Shown here: positions 21,383 to 31,232 of the stretch, piece after piece
Position numbering within the stretch: position 1 is the stretch's first letter
Layout: each line of letters begins with the position of its first letter
From: Litchfieldia salsa
Lineage (GTDB): Bacteria; Bacillota; Bacilli; Bacillales; Bacillaceae_L
Assembly: GCF_900104555.1 (NCBI RefSeq)
Contig: NZ_FNJU01000008.1
Coordinates: forward strand, 40,513 to 104,512
DNA: 64,000 nucleotides
Direction of reading: 5' to 3'
Notes under the pieces: generated by a model
Databases searched by the model: none
Told to the model about the DNA's origin: nothing
What the model saw: the letters and a program-made list of their open reading frames with translations, nothing else
Position numbers and translations under genes: made by a program

Positions 21383-22513
21383 TCAAAGACCTCCTTCTCT
21401 CAACATTTCCATTTCTGCTGCTGCTAAAATAAACGCACCGACTCCTTTTAAATCATTGGTGATTATCGGTTCACTTATATAATATTCAAATGTACCATCT
21501 CGATTATCAGGTCCACCTAGTCCAGCAACCTCACAATTTTTATTTAAATTGACATATCCCTCACTTGTCACAGTAATAAATTCAGCTAGAATACCCTCAT
21601 AGACCTTATTTGCTTGTTCACGCCACTCATCACCTATGATTTTTAATCGCAATCCTTTTGCCATCGCATATAAAATCATGCAAGAAGCAGAAGCCTCCAA
21701 ATAGTTCCCTTTTTTCTCACTTTTATTAAGGACCTGATACCACACATGGGAATCTTGATCTTGAACACTTTTTAATGCTTGCATGATTTCTTGGAGCATA
21801 GAGATTAATCGATTTCGATCTTTATGGTCTTCTGGTATGAAGGGTAGTGTATCGACAATCGCCATTACAAACCAACCCATCGATCGTCCCCAAAAATTCT
21901 TAGAAAGACCTGTTTCAGGATCAGCCCATGGCTGAACCTTCTTTTCATCAAATGCATGATAAAGCAAACCTGTTTCATGGTCTTTTGTATTCTTAGCACA
22001 TAAGAGAAATTGCTTTGTAATATCGTCAAACTCTTCTTGATTCCCATATTCTTTTACATACTCAGCATAAAAGGGAGCTCCCATATACAGTCCATCTAAC
22101 CAGATTTGGTACGGATAGATTTTCTTATGCCAAAAAGCTCCTTCAGACGTACGAGGGTGAGATCGAAGCTGGCTACGTAAAAGGTCTGCAGCCTTTTTAT
22201 ATTTCAATTCCCCAGTTTCCTTGTATAAAGTAAGCAATACTTTTCCGTTATTGATATGATCTATATTGAAGGTTTCAACGTTATATTCACGGATATCTCC
22301 ATCATCGTTTACAAATGCATCCATATTTTTTTTCATATAATCTAAGTATTTTTGATCACCAGTCTGTCTCCATACGAGTTCAGTACCTTTTAGGACGACA
22401 CCATAATCATATGACCATTTATCATTTCGCACACCAGCTGATAATAATGGCCTACGTTCCATTAAAGAATCTACCATTCTTTGAGACCATTTAATTGTTT
22501 TTGTTTCAACCAT
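21383..22513 (-). CDS. GH105 unsaturated rhamnogalacturonyl hydrolase (YteR/YesR-like)
   Basis: A cytoplasmic (alpha/alpha)6-barrel enzyme of 376 residues. IWLDGLYMGAPFYAEY carries the catalytic Asp. NIDHINNGKVLLTLY and NFWGRSMGWFVMAIVD are typical of YteR/YesR. It removes the 4,5-unsaturated galacturonyl residue left by pectate or rhamnogalacturonan lyases, which ties it to the lyase encoded at 32066-35413. It has a good ribosome-binding site (AAAGGAGG) and is part of the large minus-strand operon. Confidence 0.94.
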   Translation of the reverse strand: MVETKTIKWSQRMVDSLMERRPLLSAGVRNDKWSYDYGVVLKGTELVWRQTGDQKYLDYMKKNMDAFVNDDGDIREYNVETFNIDHINNGKVLLTLYKETGELKYKKAADLLRSQLRSHPRTSEGAFWHKKIYPYQIWLDGLYMGAPFYAEYVKEYGNQEEFDDITKQFLLCAKNTKDHETGLLYHAFDEKKVQPWADPETGLSKNFWGRSMGWFVMAIVDTLPFIPEDHKDRNRLISMLQEIMQALKSVQDQDSHVWYQVLNKSEKKGNYLEASASCMILYAMAKGLRLKIIGDEWREQANKVYEGILAEFITVTSEGYVNLNKNCEVAGLGGPDNRDGTFEYYISEPIITNDLKGVGAFILAAAEMEMLREGGL

Positions 22514-22528
22514 ATAACTGTTCCTCCT

Positions 22529-24097
22529 TTATTTACCCACATAAGTAAAATAATCAAAATCAGCATATCTTTTCGTTCCTTGTAAGTCTTGCACGCAAAT
22601 ACCGACAAAGTTGCCAGTAAATCCATTTCCTTCATCTGATAGATGTGCAATGCTTATTGGACCACTCAAGTCTTTCCAGTCATCATCATCACATGCATAT
22701 GCAAAAGATGCGTTTTCACCTTCTAAGATTGCCTTTAACTTGCAAACCTTCGCTCCCTCAATTGAAATCAGTAGGTCTTTATGTTGAAACTCACCCCAAG
22801 TACTACTCATCATTGATAGACACTTTCCGCTATTTTCATCATGTGATATATAAAGATATACATAGTTTTCAGTATTGTAATAAAGAACAAGTCCTGCCAT
22901 TTGAGAAAAATTTTGTGGTTCAAATTCAATAGATGTTTCAACTTCACAGTCAAGATGTTGTTGTCTTCTTGCAATTAGATGTTGATTATGAATTGAGTGA
23001 ATAGACTCTCCTCCTCTAATTCGCAGATATCCTTTCCGTTCCACTAATGAGCACCATGATTCATCTGGAGCACAACGAAGTGTATTCCATGTTTTGTGTA
23101 GACTTTCACCTAAAAAATCATCATGTTCATTGTGATCAACTACAAAGGGATGGTATGGTAAAGATGGAGCTTTTACTTCTGTTTGAGCCTCATTTCCTCC
23201 ATCAGCCAATCGCAACCATCCATCGTCCGTAAATTTAACACGCTGCAGGGCTGTTTCACGGCCCAATATTGAATATTTCCCATTGACCGGTCGGCTGCAT
23301 AAGTGTGCTATATACCATTCACCTGTTTGCGTAGAAACCAGACTTGCATGGCCTGCTTTTTGTAGGATAAGCTCTTCATTGTGTGCAGAAGTCATCATCG
23401 GATTTTGTGGATCGACCTCATATGGTCCTTTAATATCCCTTGATCTTGCAACAGTAACTGCATGTGTCGAGCCGGTCCCACCTTCTGCTGTTACCAAGTA
23501 ATAGTAACCGTTTACCTTATAAATATGGGGTGCTTCTGTTTTTCTTAATTCTGTCCCTTCGAAAATTTTATAAATGGGACCAACAAGTCTATTGTCTTCA
23601 TTTGAATATTCCTGCATCAAAATTCCCGTTGATTTGTTCCGTCCCTCTACACGGTAATCCCATTCAACGTTTAGTATCCATTTCCTCCCATCATCATCGT
23701 GAAACAATGATGGATCAAAGCTTCCACTGTTTAGAAAAATTGAATCAGACCACGGTCCTAAAATATCTGTTGATGTCATTAGGTAATTATGTGCATCTTT
23801 AAAAGGATATTTACTTCTCAAAACATCTGTATAAACAAAATAAAATACTCCCTCATGATGGCTCAACGCAGGTGCCCATACACTACATGAATCAGGGTTA
23901 CCAGCAAAATTCACATTGGTCAAAATATTTGTAAGATGCGTCCAGTTGATTAGATCTTTGGAATGATACACAGGGGCACCAGGGAACCATTCAAACGTTG
24001 AAGTAACAATATAATAATCATCTCCTGTACGGATTATACAGGGGTCTGGATTAAAACCAGTTAATATTGGATTCTTTATCATGTGTTCTTCATTCAT
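22529..24097 (-). CDS. GH43 glycosidase (beta-xylosidase/arabinofuranosidase type)
   Basis: A 522-residue enzyme without a signal peptide. The five-bladed propeller shows FNPDPCI (base Asp), SFDPSLFHDDDG (modulator Asp) and TEAPHIYK (acid Glu), the GH43 triad. The C-terminal 190 residues form the beta-sandwich found in XynB-type GH43 enzymes. It would remove xylose or arabinose side chains from pectic oligomers such as xylogalacturonan, though sequence does not decide between the two sugars. It is the first enzyme gene after the transporter genes. Confidence 0.9.
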   Translation of the reverse strand: MNEEHMIKNPILTGFNPDPCIIRTGDDYYIVTSTFEWFPGAPVYHSKDLINWTHLTNILTNVNFAGNPDSCSVWAPALSHHEGVFYFVYTDVLRSKYPFKDAHNYLMTSTDILGPWSDSIFLNSGSFDPSLFHDDDGRKWILNVEWDYRVEGRNKSTGILMQEYSNEDNRLVGPIYKIFEGTELRKTEAPHIYKVNGYYYLVTAEGGTGSTHAVTVARSRDIKGPYEVDPQNPMMTSAHNEELILQKAGHASLVSTQTGEWYIAHLCSRPVNGKYSILGRETALQRVKFTDDGWLRLADGGNEAQTEVKAPSLPYHPFVVDHNEHDDFLGESLHKTWNTLRCAPDESWCSLVERKGYLRIRGGESIHSIHNQHLIARRQQHLDCEVETSIEFEPQNFSQMAGLVLYYNTENYVYLYISHDENSGKCLSMMSSTWGEFQHKDLLISIEGAKVCKLKAILEGENASFAYACDDDDWKDLSGPISIAHLSDEGNGFTGNFVGICVQDLQGTKRYADFDYFTYVGK

Positions 24098-24150
24098 AGT
24101 ACATCACCTTTCCAATTTCACTACGTACTAACAACATATTAAAAGAATAA

Positions 24151-24195
24151 AAGGTCCTTCTTCTCATCTTTTTAACTGATAAAGATAGGACCTTC
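24151..24195 (-). terminator. Intercistronic terminator/attenuator after binding-protein gene
   Basis: On the minus strand AAGGTCCT pairs with AGGACCTT around an AT-rich loop, followed by TTATTCTTTT. It lies between the transporter and enzyme halves of the operon and could lower enzyme expression relative to the binding protein. Confidence 0.65.
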
Positions 24196-24209
24196 TATTA
24201 AACTAGTAA

Positions 24210-25724
24210 TTATTCATTCGCTATTTTATATGCTTCTTCATATTCTTTTCTCATATCATCCCCACCTGAATTTCTCCACTTCTCTACCTCTGCATCAAAT
24301 CCTTTTTCATCTATATCACCCATAATGAATTTAAAGGTAGCATCGATAATTAGTTTTTCAAGCTCAGTTCCTCTCTCACTAGCTGTTGGTGATTCAAGTG
24401 GAACAGTTGGATCAAGCACAGCAAATCCTGCATTTTCATCGATTTGCTCATTTACTAATTGCTTACGAGGGTTTCCGTCTATAATAGAGTGAGTAACTTC
24501 ACTCGGTCTTGAACTTGAGAATGGTTGAACATCTTTTTGCCATAGTTCAGAATCCAATATTTGAAATGCCCCATTTTCATCAATCTCATAATGAGTTCCT
24601 TCAATTCCACCAGTCATTAGCATGAATACTTCTTTATCCATTAAATCATTTACAAACTGAAGAAGACGTTTTAATTCTGCTTCTGTTTCCACTTCTGATT
24701 TCGGGAATGCCATTAATCCACCAATTCCACTATTTTCAGACCAGATATGATATTCTCCATCAGGACTTTCAATTTTATTAACAGGAACGATTTCCATCTC
24801 ATTTTGAATACCTTCAGCCATATTTTCCAATTGAGTAATACTTATTAATCCTGTATAAATCCCAGCTTTTCCTTGTGCGAACTTCTCCATCTGAGTGTTT
24901 TTAGGCGTAACAGCAAAATCTCTATCTGAATAGCCATTATCATATAATTTCTTTGAGTACTCCATCGTATCTTTATATGCTTGTGTTTCAAATTCCGCAG
25001 TAAACTTACCATCACTATCTACTGCCCATCCGTTTGGTGTCCCAAAGTAAGAACTTAGCGTTTTAAAGTTCCCATATCTTAACTCATTTCGATCTGAAAA
25101 GCCGATCGTATCATCTTTCCCATTACCATCTGGATCATCCTCAGTAAACGCTCTAGCAATTTCATAAAGTTCATCTAAATTGGTTGGTGCCTTTAAACCA
25201 AGATTATCGAGCCAATCTTGACGAAGTAATAGACCCGAACGTCCTAAGTTCTTCTGGTATGGAACTCCGTATAATTTCCCTTCAATAGACGCAGCTGTTC
25301 GCATATCTTCAGAAATATTTTTCAAATTATCATATTCATCTAAATATTCACCAACATCCCAGAACATCCCTGACTTTAATGATTGTCTAACAGATGAATT
25401 GGTTAGCACCGTCAATGAAACGATATCCGTTAGCTCACCTGAAGCAAGTGCAGCAGTAATCCTTTCATCCTTTGACGCATCTGGTACCCAGTTAAACTCT
25501 ATATTAGAGTTGGTTGCTTCCTCAATTTTCTCTAGCACCACATCTGTTGGTGTAGATGCTGTATGTAGCATGGTAGTCCAACTAACATCCAGTTTAGAAT
25601 TCGGATCGTATTCTGCATTTTCTCCACTCGTTTTCTCACTATCATTATTACAGGCTGCAAGCAAAAGTTGAGAAGCAACTAACACATTTACTGCTAATAA
25701 TCTACCATATTTCTTCTTTTTCAT
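24210..25724 (-). CDS. ABC oligosaccharide-binding lipoprotein (LplA/YtcQ-type)
   Basis: An extracellular solute-binding protein (family 1) of 504 residues. The N-terminus MKKKKYGRLL runs into a hydrophobic stretch ending in the lipobox LLLAAC. The long mature part (PDGNGKDDTIGFSDRN, YSDRDFAV) is like LplA/YtcQ, the binding proteins of pectin oligomer importers. I start at 25724 because AAAGGGG lies just upstream; a 31-residue extension would break the signal peptide. It works with the permeases at 26476 and 27787; the ATPase is not here and is probably a shared MsmX type. Confidence 0.92.
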   Translation of the reverse strand: MKKKKYGRLLAVNVLVASQLLLAACNNDSEKTSGENAEYDPNSKLDVSWTTMLHTASTPTDVVLEKIEEATNSNIEFNWVPDASKDERITAALASGELTDIVSLTVLTNSSVRQSLKSGMFWDVGEYLDEYDNLKNISEDMRTAASIEGKLYGVPYQKNLGRSGLLLRQDWLDNLGLKAPTNLDELYEIARAFTEDDPDGNGKDDTIGFSDRNELRYGNFKTLSSYFGTPNGWAVDSDGKFTAEFETQAYKDTMEYSKKLYDNGYSDRDFAVTPKNTQMEKFAQGKAGIYTGLISITQLENMAEGIQNEMEIVPVNKIESPDGEYHIWSENSGIGGLMAFPKSEVETEAELKRLLQFVNDLMDKEVFMLMTGGIEGTHYEIDENGAFQILDSELWQKDVQPFSSSRPSEVTHSIIDGNPRKQLVNEQIDENAGFAVLDPTVPLESPTASERGTELEKLIIDATFKFIMGDIDEKGFDAEVEKWRNSGGDDMRKEYEEAYKIANE

Positions 25725-25782
25725 TTCTCTATCCCCTTTGATTAGTTTTTTATATGAAAACCAACTCTTGTAAAAAAGGCGC

Positions 25783-26436
25783 TTAAGCTTGATCACCCCC
25801 TTTAATGAGGGGTTCATTTAATTGTACACCTTTGTTAACCCCAGCTTCCATTTCAATTCTTTTGAATACTTGGTTAGCCATAAACATGATCATATAACTT
25901 CCAATACTGATACCAAAGAAAGTCAATACACCCGGATACATGAATAGAACAAAATAAACGACAGCTAGAGCGACAATTAGCATTAATGTATATTGTAAAT
26001 AGGAAAGGCCAAATAGAATGGAGCACTTTAATTTTTGAATCATACTTTGCCATTCATAGTGTACGAGTATTGGATATATATAGAGTAATGAAACTGTATA
26101 AAGAAAACTGATAATGATTAAGAATCCTTTGAGTAGTGGTGATTGAACATAGATAAGGTCGACAAATAAAATGATTCCACCAACCAAATAGATGATGCCA
26201 AAAAAGAATGATTCTTTAAATTCAGAACGAAAACTATGAAAAAAAGTCTTAAAAATGGAAATCTCTTTGTTTCCTCTGATCCATTGCCTCATCACGGTAA
26301 ACATTGCATAAGTTGCTGGACCGATTCCAATTATCACTACTCCCAATAAGGTAAATGTTAGCCACAGCAATTGAATATAAACGAGTTTAATTGTCATGCT
26401 ACAAAAGTCATTAATTCGCTCTCTAATCTTATCCAT
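25783..26436 (-). CDS. YesL/YteU-family (DUF624) membrane protein
   Basis: A 217-residue integral membrane protein with about five hydrophobic segments and the family start MDKIRERINDFCSMTIKLVY. DUF624 proteins accompany Lpl-type oligosaccharide ABC importers in Bacillus (YesL, YteU); their function is not established. Start at 26436 follows GGAAGGTGG. It lies between a permease and the binding protein, supporting an accessory role in transport. Confidence 0.85.
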   Translation of the reverse strand: MDKIRERINDFCSMTIKLVYIQLLWLTFTLLGVVIIGIGPATYAMFTVMRQWIRGNKEISIFKTFFHSFRSEFKESFFFGIIYLVGGIILFVDLIYVQSPLLKGFLIIISFLYTVSLLYIYPILVHYEWQSMIQKLKCSILFGLSYLQYTLMLIVALAVVYFVLFMYPGVLTFFGISIGSYMIMFMANQVFKRIEMEAGVNKGVQLNEPLIKGGDQA

Positions 26437-26475
26437 TACATTCTGGCCACCTTCCAATGTTAACGTTTGCAACAG

Positions 26476-27459
26476 TTAATATAAACCATCTTCACCAAAC
26501 TTTTTCGCTAGTTTATTCGCACCAATAACTAAAATTAATCCTACAAGTCCTTTGAATAACCCTACAGCGGTACTATAGCTTAATTGTCCATTTTTCAGAC
26601 CTGCCGTATACACATAGGTATCAAAGATTTCTACTGCTTCTCGGTTTAATGAGTTTAATAGAAGGTATACATGCTCGAACCCTAAGTCTAAGGTTTGACC
26701 AATTTTCAAGATTAATAAGATAATGATAACCGGTCGAATTGCAGGTAATGTAACATGCCAGATTTGTTTTAATCTATTCGCACCATCCATTTTAGCTGCC
26801 TCATATAATTGGGGATCAACAGCAGTTACTGCGGCTAAATAAATAATTGTTGACCAACCCATTTCTTTCCAAATAATTTGAAGAATATAAATTGCACGGG
26901 TCCAATTACCATCGGTCATGAAATTCATTTTTTCTCCGCCAGCTTTGGCAATCAATTCATTTATGACACCACCATCTACTGTCAAAAACACAAATGAAAT
27001 AGAGACAATGATTACCCATGACATAAAATGTGGGATATAAATAACTGTTTGCACTAGATTTTTAAACATTTTGATTCTTACTTCATTTAACATCAACGCT
27101 AAAATAATCGGAATTGGGAAAAAAATAAATAGATTTAAAGCAAATAGAAAGAGAGTATTTGATAACAACATAAAGAAAGTGGGCTCTGTAAATAATCTAA
27201 TGAAATGTTTGAATCCCACCCAAGGACTTTCAGTAATCCCTAAAAAAGGTTGGTAATCTTGGAAGGCAATTATTAATCCTCCCATAGGAAAGTACTTGAA
27301 AATGATAAAGTACATAAGCCCTGGCATCAACATAAAATACAAATACTTATTCTTTAATATTCGATCCATCTTCTTTTTCCTGGTTTGTTTGATGGCTTTT
27401 CTGTCAAGAGATGGCTGTACTGATTTCGGATCTTCCGTAACAACAACGGTTTCTCTCAC
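26476..27459 (-). CDS. ABC permease subunit (LplB-type)
   Basis: Inner-membrane subunit of about 327 residues with six membrane segments after a positively charged N-terminus (KQTRKKKMDRILKNK). The EAA loop YEAAKMDGANRLKQIWHVTLPAI contacts the ATPase. It belongs to the LplB family for pectic oligosaccharide import. Start is GTG at 27459 (or the adjacent GTG at 27462), 8 (or 5) bases after AAAGGGG. It is the first gene of the large minus-strand pectin operon. Its partner permease is divergent, on the plus strand. Confidence 0.9.
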   Translation of the reverse strand: MRETVVVTEDPKSVQPSLDRKAIKQTRKKKMDRILKNKYLYFMLMPGLMYFIIFKYFPMGGLIIAFQDYQPFLGITESPWVGFKHFIRLFTEPTFFMLLSNTLFLFALNLFIFFPIPIILALMLNEVRIKMFKNLVQTVIYIPHFMSWVIIVSISFVFLTVDGGVINELIAKAGGEKMNFMTDGNWTRAIYILQIIWKEMGWSTIIYLAAVTAVDPQLYEAAKMDGANRLKQIWHVTLPAIRPVIIILLILKIGQTLDLGFEHVYLLLNSLNREAVEIFDTYVYTAGLKNGQLSYSTAVGLFKGLVGLILVIGANKLAKKFGEDGLY

Positions 27460-27499
27460 CACTATTACCCCTTTCAATTTTGTTCACGAATTTTCTGTA

Positions 27500-27585
27500 C
27501 ACTCTAAAGGTAATGAAATTAATGTATAACGTCTACAATCATCCTGTTAGAATGCCGAATCGCAGGCATTAAGTAAGCGTTTTCC
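27500..27585 (-). promoter_or_regulatory. Upstream region of pectin operon with cre-like site
   Basis: AGTAAGCGTTTTCC (27572-27585) matches the CcpA consensus at 12 of 14 positions. A possible promoter on the minus strand has a weak -35 and TTATAC about 17 bases downstream, consistent with activator dependence. The 310-base divergent gap otherwise has no recognised element. Confidence 0.5.
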
Positions 27586-27786
27586 TATTGTTATCTAATT
27601 TAATGATTACACTTTTCTTTAAATGAGTATTTCAATTATGTTACCTTAATAAGTCTCATTCAATTGCATAATCTTCAATTAAAACAGCTTGTAATATAAT
27701 GGATAAATGATTATAGACGTACCTTTTGGCACATTGATATATTGAAAGTAAGATTTAAACATTCTATATCTGGAGGGAATTATTCT

Positions 27787-28656
27787 ATGCATGAAAATTC
27801 GATAGGAAATCGTATCTTTAACTTTATCAATCTTTCAATCTTACTGCTTATTTCCTTAGCCTGTCTCATCCCATTTCTTAACGTCATATCTAGCTCCTTT
27901 GCAACGACACAAGAAGTGATTGAGAAAGATTTCATCATTTTTCCGACTACCTTTACTTTAAGTGCTTATGAGTATATTTTTTCAACACCAACTATTTTCA
28001 AGAGTTTTGCAGTTTCGATTGGTGTAACTGGTATTGGCACATTTGTGAGTATGGTACTTACATCGTTTATGGCATATTCGCTATCACGTAGGTACTTACA
28101 TGGTAGAAGAACAATTAACTTCGTGGTTGTTTTTACGATGTTATTTAGCGGTGGTATGATTCCTACTTATCTAGTAGTCAAGAACTTTGGGTTAATCAAT
28201 ACATATTGGGCATTGATTCTCCCTGTAGCCATTAGTGCGTTTAACCTAATTATTATGAGGAACTTCTTCCAAGCGATTCCTGATAGCCTAGAGGAATCCG
28301 CAAAAGTGGATGGATGCAATGATCTGATGATATTCTTTAAGATTATCCTTCCGTTGTCCCTTCCTTCAATAGCAACCATCTCCTTATTCTACGCGGTTGC
28401 TTACTGGAATGAGTATACGAACGCTATCCTGTACTTAAATGACTCAGGTAAATGGCCCATTCAGGTATTGCTTCGCCAAATCGTGATCGTATCGAGTGGA
28501 ATGCAAGCAGACGCATCAGTTGTTGAAGTTGTCCCACCTGCCCAAACGATTAAGATGGCGGTTATCACCGTCGCCACTATTCCAATGTTAATCTTGTATC
28601 CATTCCTGCAAAAATACTTTGTAAAAGGCGCGTTTGTCGGTTCTGTAAAAGCGTAA
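27787..28656 (+). CDS. ABC permease subunit (LplC/YtcP-type)
   Basis: A six-TM permease of 289 residues. EESAKVDGCNDLMIFFKIILP is the EAA loop. NVISSSFATTQEVI and the GAFVGSVKA terminus are typical of LplC/YtcP, which pair with LplB. Start ATG 27787 follows GGAGGG by 9 bases. In relatives the two permease genes are adjacent and co-directional; here they face away from each other across a 300-base gap, so the pair needs two promoters. A terminator follows. Confidence 0.9.
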   Translation: MHENSIGNRIFNFINLSILLLISLACLIPFLNVISSSFATTQEVIEKDFIIFPTTFTLSAYEYIFSTPTIFKSFAVSIGVTGIGTFVSMVLTSFMAYSLSRRYLHGRRTINFVVVFTMLFSGGMIPTYLVVKNFGLINTYWALILPVAISAFNLIIMRNFFQAIPDSLEESAKVDGCNDLMIFFKIILPLSLPSIATISLFYAVAYWNEYTNAILYLNDSGKWPIQVLLRQIVIVSSGMQADASVVEVVPPAQTIKMAVITVATIPMLILYPFLQKYFVKGAFVGSVKA

Positions 28657-28678
28657 GTGAAAAGGAAGCGATTACAAA

Positions 28679-28715
28679 GAAAAGAAGCAGCCATATTGGC
28701 TGCTTCTTTTCTTTT
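28679..28715. terminator. Bidirectional terminator
   Basis: GAAAAGAAGCAGCC pairs with GGCTGCTTCTTTTC around a 5-base loop. It separates the permease gene from the convergent AraC-type regulator. Confidence 0.9.
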
Positions 28716-28732
28716 CATATTTTATATGACCT

Positions 28733-30997
28733 CTAGCAAGAAAGGCTATCCTCTCTATGTAGTTCACGATATTTCCCTGGAGTTGTACCCTCTATTTTTC
28801 GGAATGAACGAATAAAGTTTTGTGAGTTATTATACTGAAGTTTTTCAGATATAACCCTAACAGATAGGTTTGTCTCCTTTAACCACTTTTTCGCCATATC
28901 AAATCGGTAGAGAGCTAAATATTCACTAAATGATTGTTTAAATTCCTTTTTAAAAATGCTACTTAAATAATTTTTATTGTAATGAAGACGGGATGCAATA
29001 ATCTCTAACGATAGTTCAGTATCATATTCACTTTGGATAATATGAATGATCTTATCTGAAATAGATTTATATTGTGAATCGGTTCTTTCAGAGATTGTAT
29101 CGATCATTGGATACACAATCTTATTTTTTACAAAAAGCTCAATCTCCTCAGATGTTTTCATTTCAGAAATTGCATGGTAGAGAGACTTATGATCTTCAAT
29201 CACTAAAGTATCCATACCCATGATTTGCATTAGACTCATTAAATCATTCAGAAATCGCATGATATTTACTTCAAGTTCATGAGGATTTTTATTTAATTTG
29301 AAAAGGTCAGCAAGTAACTGGTGCAACGTTTCTTTTGCTTTGTCACTCTCCCCTAATTTGATGTTATCAAATAATTGGTTCTCTAGCATTTTAGGAAAAT
29401 AAGTGTTGATTTGATTATTATTAATAATGGCAGAAACACTTTCATAGTAGATGATTGATTCTTTTCCAACTTTCAGACGGTATTTTAATGATTCAACAGC
29501 TTGTTCAAGTGCTAATTCACTTTCAGTCAACACCTCAAAAGGACTACTTATCCCCACACTTACGGAAAGATTGAATATTTTCCTTACAGTTTCTTGAATT
29601 TTTTCTGCAAATTGATTGATTAATAACACATGTTTATCATACTCTTTATCTTTACAAATAAAGATGGTAGCTTGTGTGTTCGAATCTATAACTGTAGGAG
29701 ATAGCTGCTCTTCTTTGTCAATCATCTCAGAAACAATCTGATTCACTGAAAACAAAAGTAAGTCTTTATCCTTCCTTGTATACTCGCAATTGTCTATACT
29801 ATCAAATTGAATCACTAATACATATAAGCATGACCAGTGTCTTGGATAATTGAAGTCATATAATCCTTCTGATATTTCCCTTTCATTCATACGTCCATGA
29901 AACAGGTTATGCATAAATAAAGTCTTTAATTGTTCATGCTGACTAGTCACAATATTTTCTAGAGATTGATTTTTTTCAATGACATCTCGAATCGATTTGC
30001 TAATCATCTCAAATTCGTCCTTAACCCCATCTTTTTGCATTTTAGGGATGAACTTCTGTAATTCTCGAATTGGTTTTGAAAAATAATCGGAACTAACATA
30101 AGCGATAATGATCATCACCACTAACATGAATACACTCATTAACACAACACCAATAATCGTTGGCTTCATGGCTTGGGTAAACTCTGAATCACTGATTTTG
30201 GATATGTAAATCCAGCCATTATATCCTGACTTTGAAAAGGCTACCTTATACCTTTCTTTCCCTTTGAGATCAACATCTATAACCCCAGCTTGTTTATTTC
30301 CATTTATTAAATCGGAAATCGTTTTTTCGTTTATCGTATCTTCCATATCTGAATTACTTTGATAAACCAACATACCGTCTTGGTTATATATATAAATTGG
30401 ACTCGTTTCTGAATGTTTATAAATTACATTTGATAATGATTTAATTGGAATATCAATAATAAGTAGACCACTTTTGAGTGTTTGGTAAAAAGGAGTCTTT
30501 TTCACCAACTTAATTCTATTATCTTGCTCGTCTTTGAACCATGTTGAAGAATTAGGAAGGGAGAGATATTTAGCAGTAATTTCATCCTCTTGTTCTGTCG
30601 TAAGTTGTTTCAATCCGTCCTCGTTTATCATCCAGTTCCCCTCTAAACTTACTAATTCTACAGTTGTCCGACTCGGACCAAAAGACGAAATATAGTTTAG
30701 TTGTTTATCAATTAATTGATAGGTATCAAACTGGCTTGGAGTTAATGGATTGCTAATATAATTTTTATAAGAACTATCGTGTATATATGAATTAAATGTA
30801 TAGTCGAGCGCTTGTAATTTTTGTTCAAGTGTATTCATCGTCTGAACGACATTTTCTTGTTTTTCATAGATTATTTTTTCTTCAAGTGAATCTTTTGTAA
30901 ACAAAAAAGCAAATCCATTAAACAATAACATCGCCAATGTACCAACTAAAACAAAAGGGATAAATAAACGATAAAAATACCTTGGCTTATGCTTCAT
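28733..30997 (-). CDS. Membrane-bound AraC-family regulator (YtdP/YesS-type)
   Basis: A 754-residue sensor-regulator. TM1 (about 12-34) and TM2 (about 290-313) enclose an extracellular Cache-like sensor of about 250 residues. After a HAMP-like linker and a central helical part, the C-terminus (about 655-750) is an AraC DNA-binding domain with ELSLEIIASRLHYNKNYLSS and SVRVISEKLQYNNSQNFIRS. YtdP and YesS of B. subtilis control pectin/rhamnogalacturonan gene sets, and this gene sits inside such a set. A cre-like site lies 31 bases upstream of the start. Confidence 0.93.
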   Translation of the reverse strand: MKHKPRYFYRLFIPFVLVGTLAMLLFNGFAFLFTKDSLEEKIIYEKQENVVQTMNTLEQKLQALDYTFNSYIHDSSYKNYISNPLTPSQFDTYQLIDKQLNYISSFGPSRTTVELVSLEGNWMINEDGLKQLTTEQEDEITAKYLSLPNSSTWFKDEQDNRIKLVKKTPFYQTLKSGLLIIDIPIKSLSNVIYKHSETSPIYIYNQDGMLVYQSNSDMEDTINEKTISDLINGNKQAGVIDVDLKGKERYKVAFSKSGYNGWIYISKISDSEFTQAMKPTIIGVVLMSVFMLVVMIIIAYVSSDYFSKPIRELQKFIPKMQKDGVKDEFEMISKSIRDVIEKNQSLENIVTSQHEQLKTLFMHNLFHGRMNEREISEGLYDFNYPRHWSCLYVLVIQFDSIDNCEYTRKDKDLLLFSVNQIVSEMIDKEEQLSPTVIDSNTQATIFICKDKEYDKHVLLINQFAEKIQETVRKIFNLSVSVGISSPFEVLTESELALEQAVESLKYRLKVGKESIIYYESVSAIINNNQINTYFPKMLENQLFDNIKLGESDKAKETLHQLLADLFKLNKNPHELEVNIMRFLNDLMSLMQIMGMDTLVIEDHKSLYHAISEMKTSEEIELFVKNKIVYPMIDTISERTDSQYKSISDKIIHIIQSEYDTELSLEIIASRLHYNKNYLSSIFKKEFKQSFSEYLALYRFDMAKKWLKETNLSVRVISEKLQYNNSQNFIRSFRKIEGTTPGKYRELHREDSLSC

Positions 30998-31027
30998 AAG
31001 AATGGCCCTCCCCTCTTTGAAAGTATA

Positions 31028-31041
31028 GTAAAACGCTTACA
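31028..31041 (-). promoter_or_regulatory. cre-like site upstream of AraC-type regulator
   Basis: TGTAAGCGTTTTAC (minus strand) matches TGWNANCGNTNWCA at 12 of 14 positions, deviating only at the last two bases. It lies 31 bases before the regulator's start codon, where CcpA would block transcription. Confidence 0.55.
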
Positions 31042-31232
31042 TTATTTTAAATTATAAGTCTATGTTATTTTTTGTCAATAAGGCCAATCTCATATAATCA
31101 TTAAAACACTAGTAATCAGTTATGAAAAAGTGATGTAATGACTACCATATAAGAAATTGATTATACATTTGTACACCTCATACCTATATAATCAAAGCTA
31201 TGAAATTATTATTTTTTAGGAGGCTTTAAAAT

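Noticed and set aside
28661-28676. cre site after the LplC-type gene
   Set aside because: AGGAAGCGATTACA matches 12 of 14 positions but lies between a stop codon and a terminator, where it has no obvious promoter to control.
31140-31200. Sigma-A promoter for the esterase at 31233
   Set aside because: TATAAT is present near 31190 but the TTGATT upstream is 24 bases away, too far for a standard promoter.
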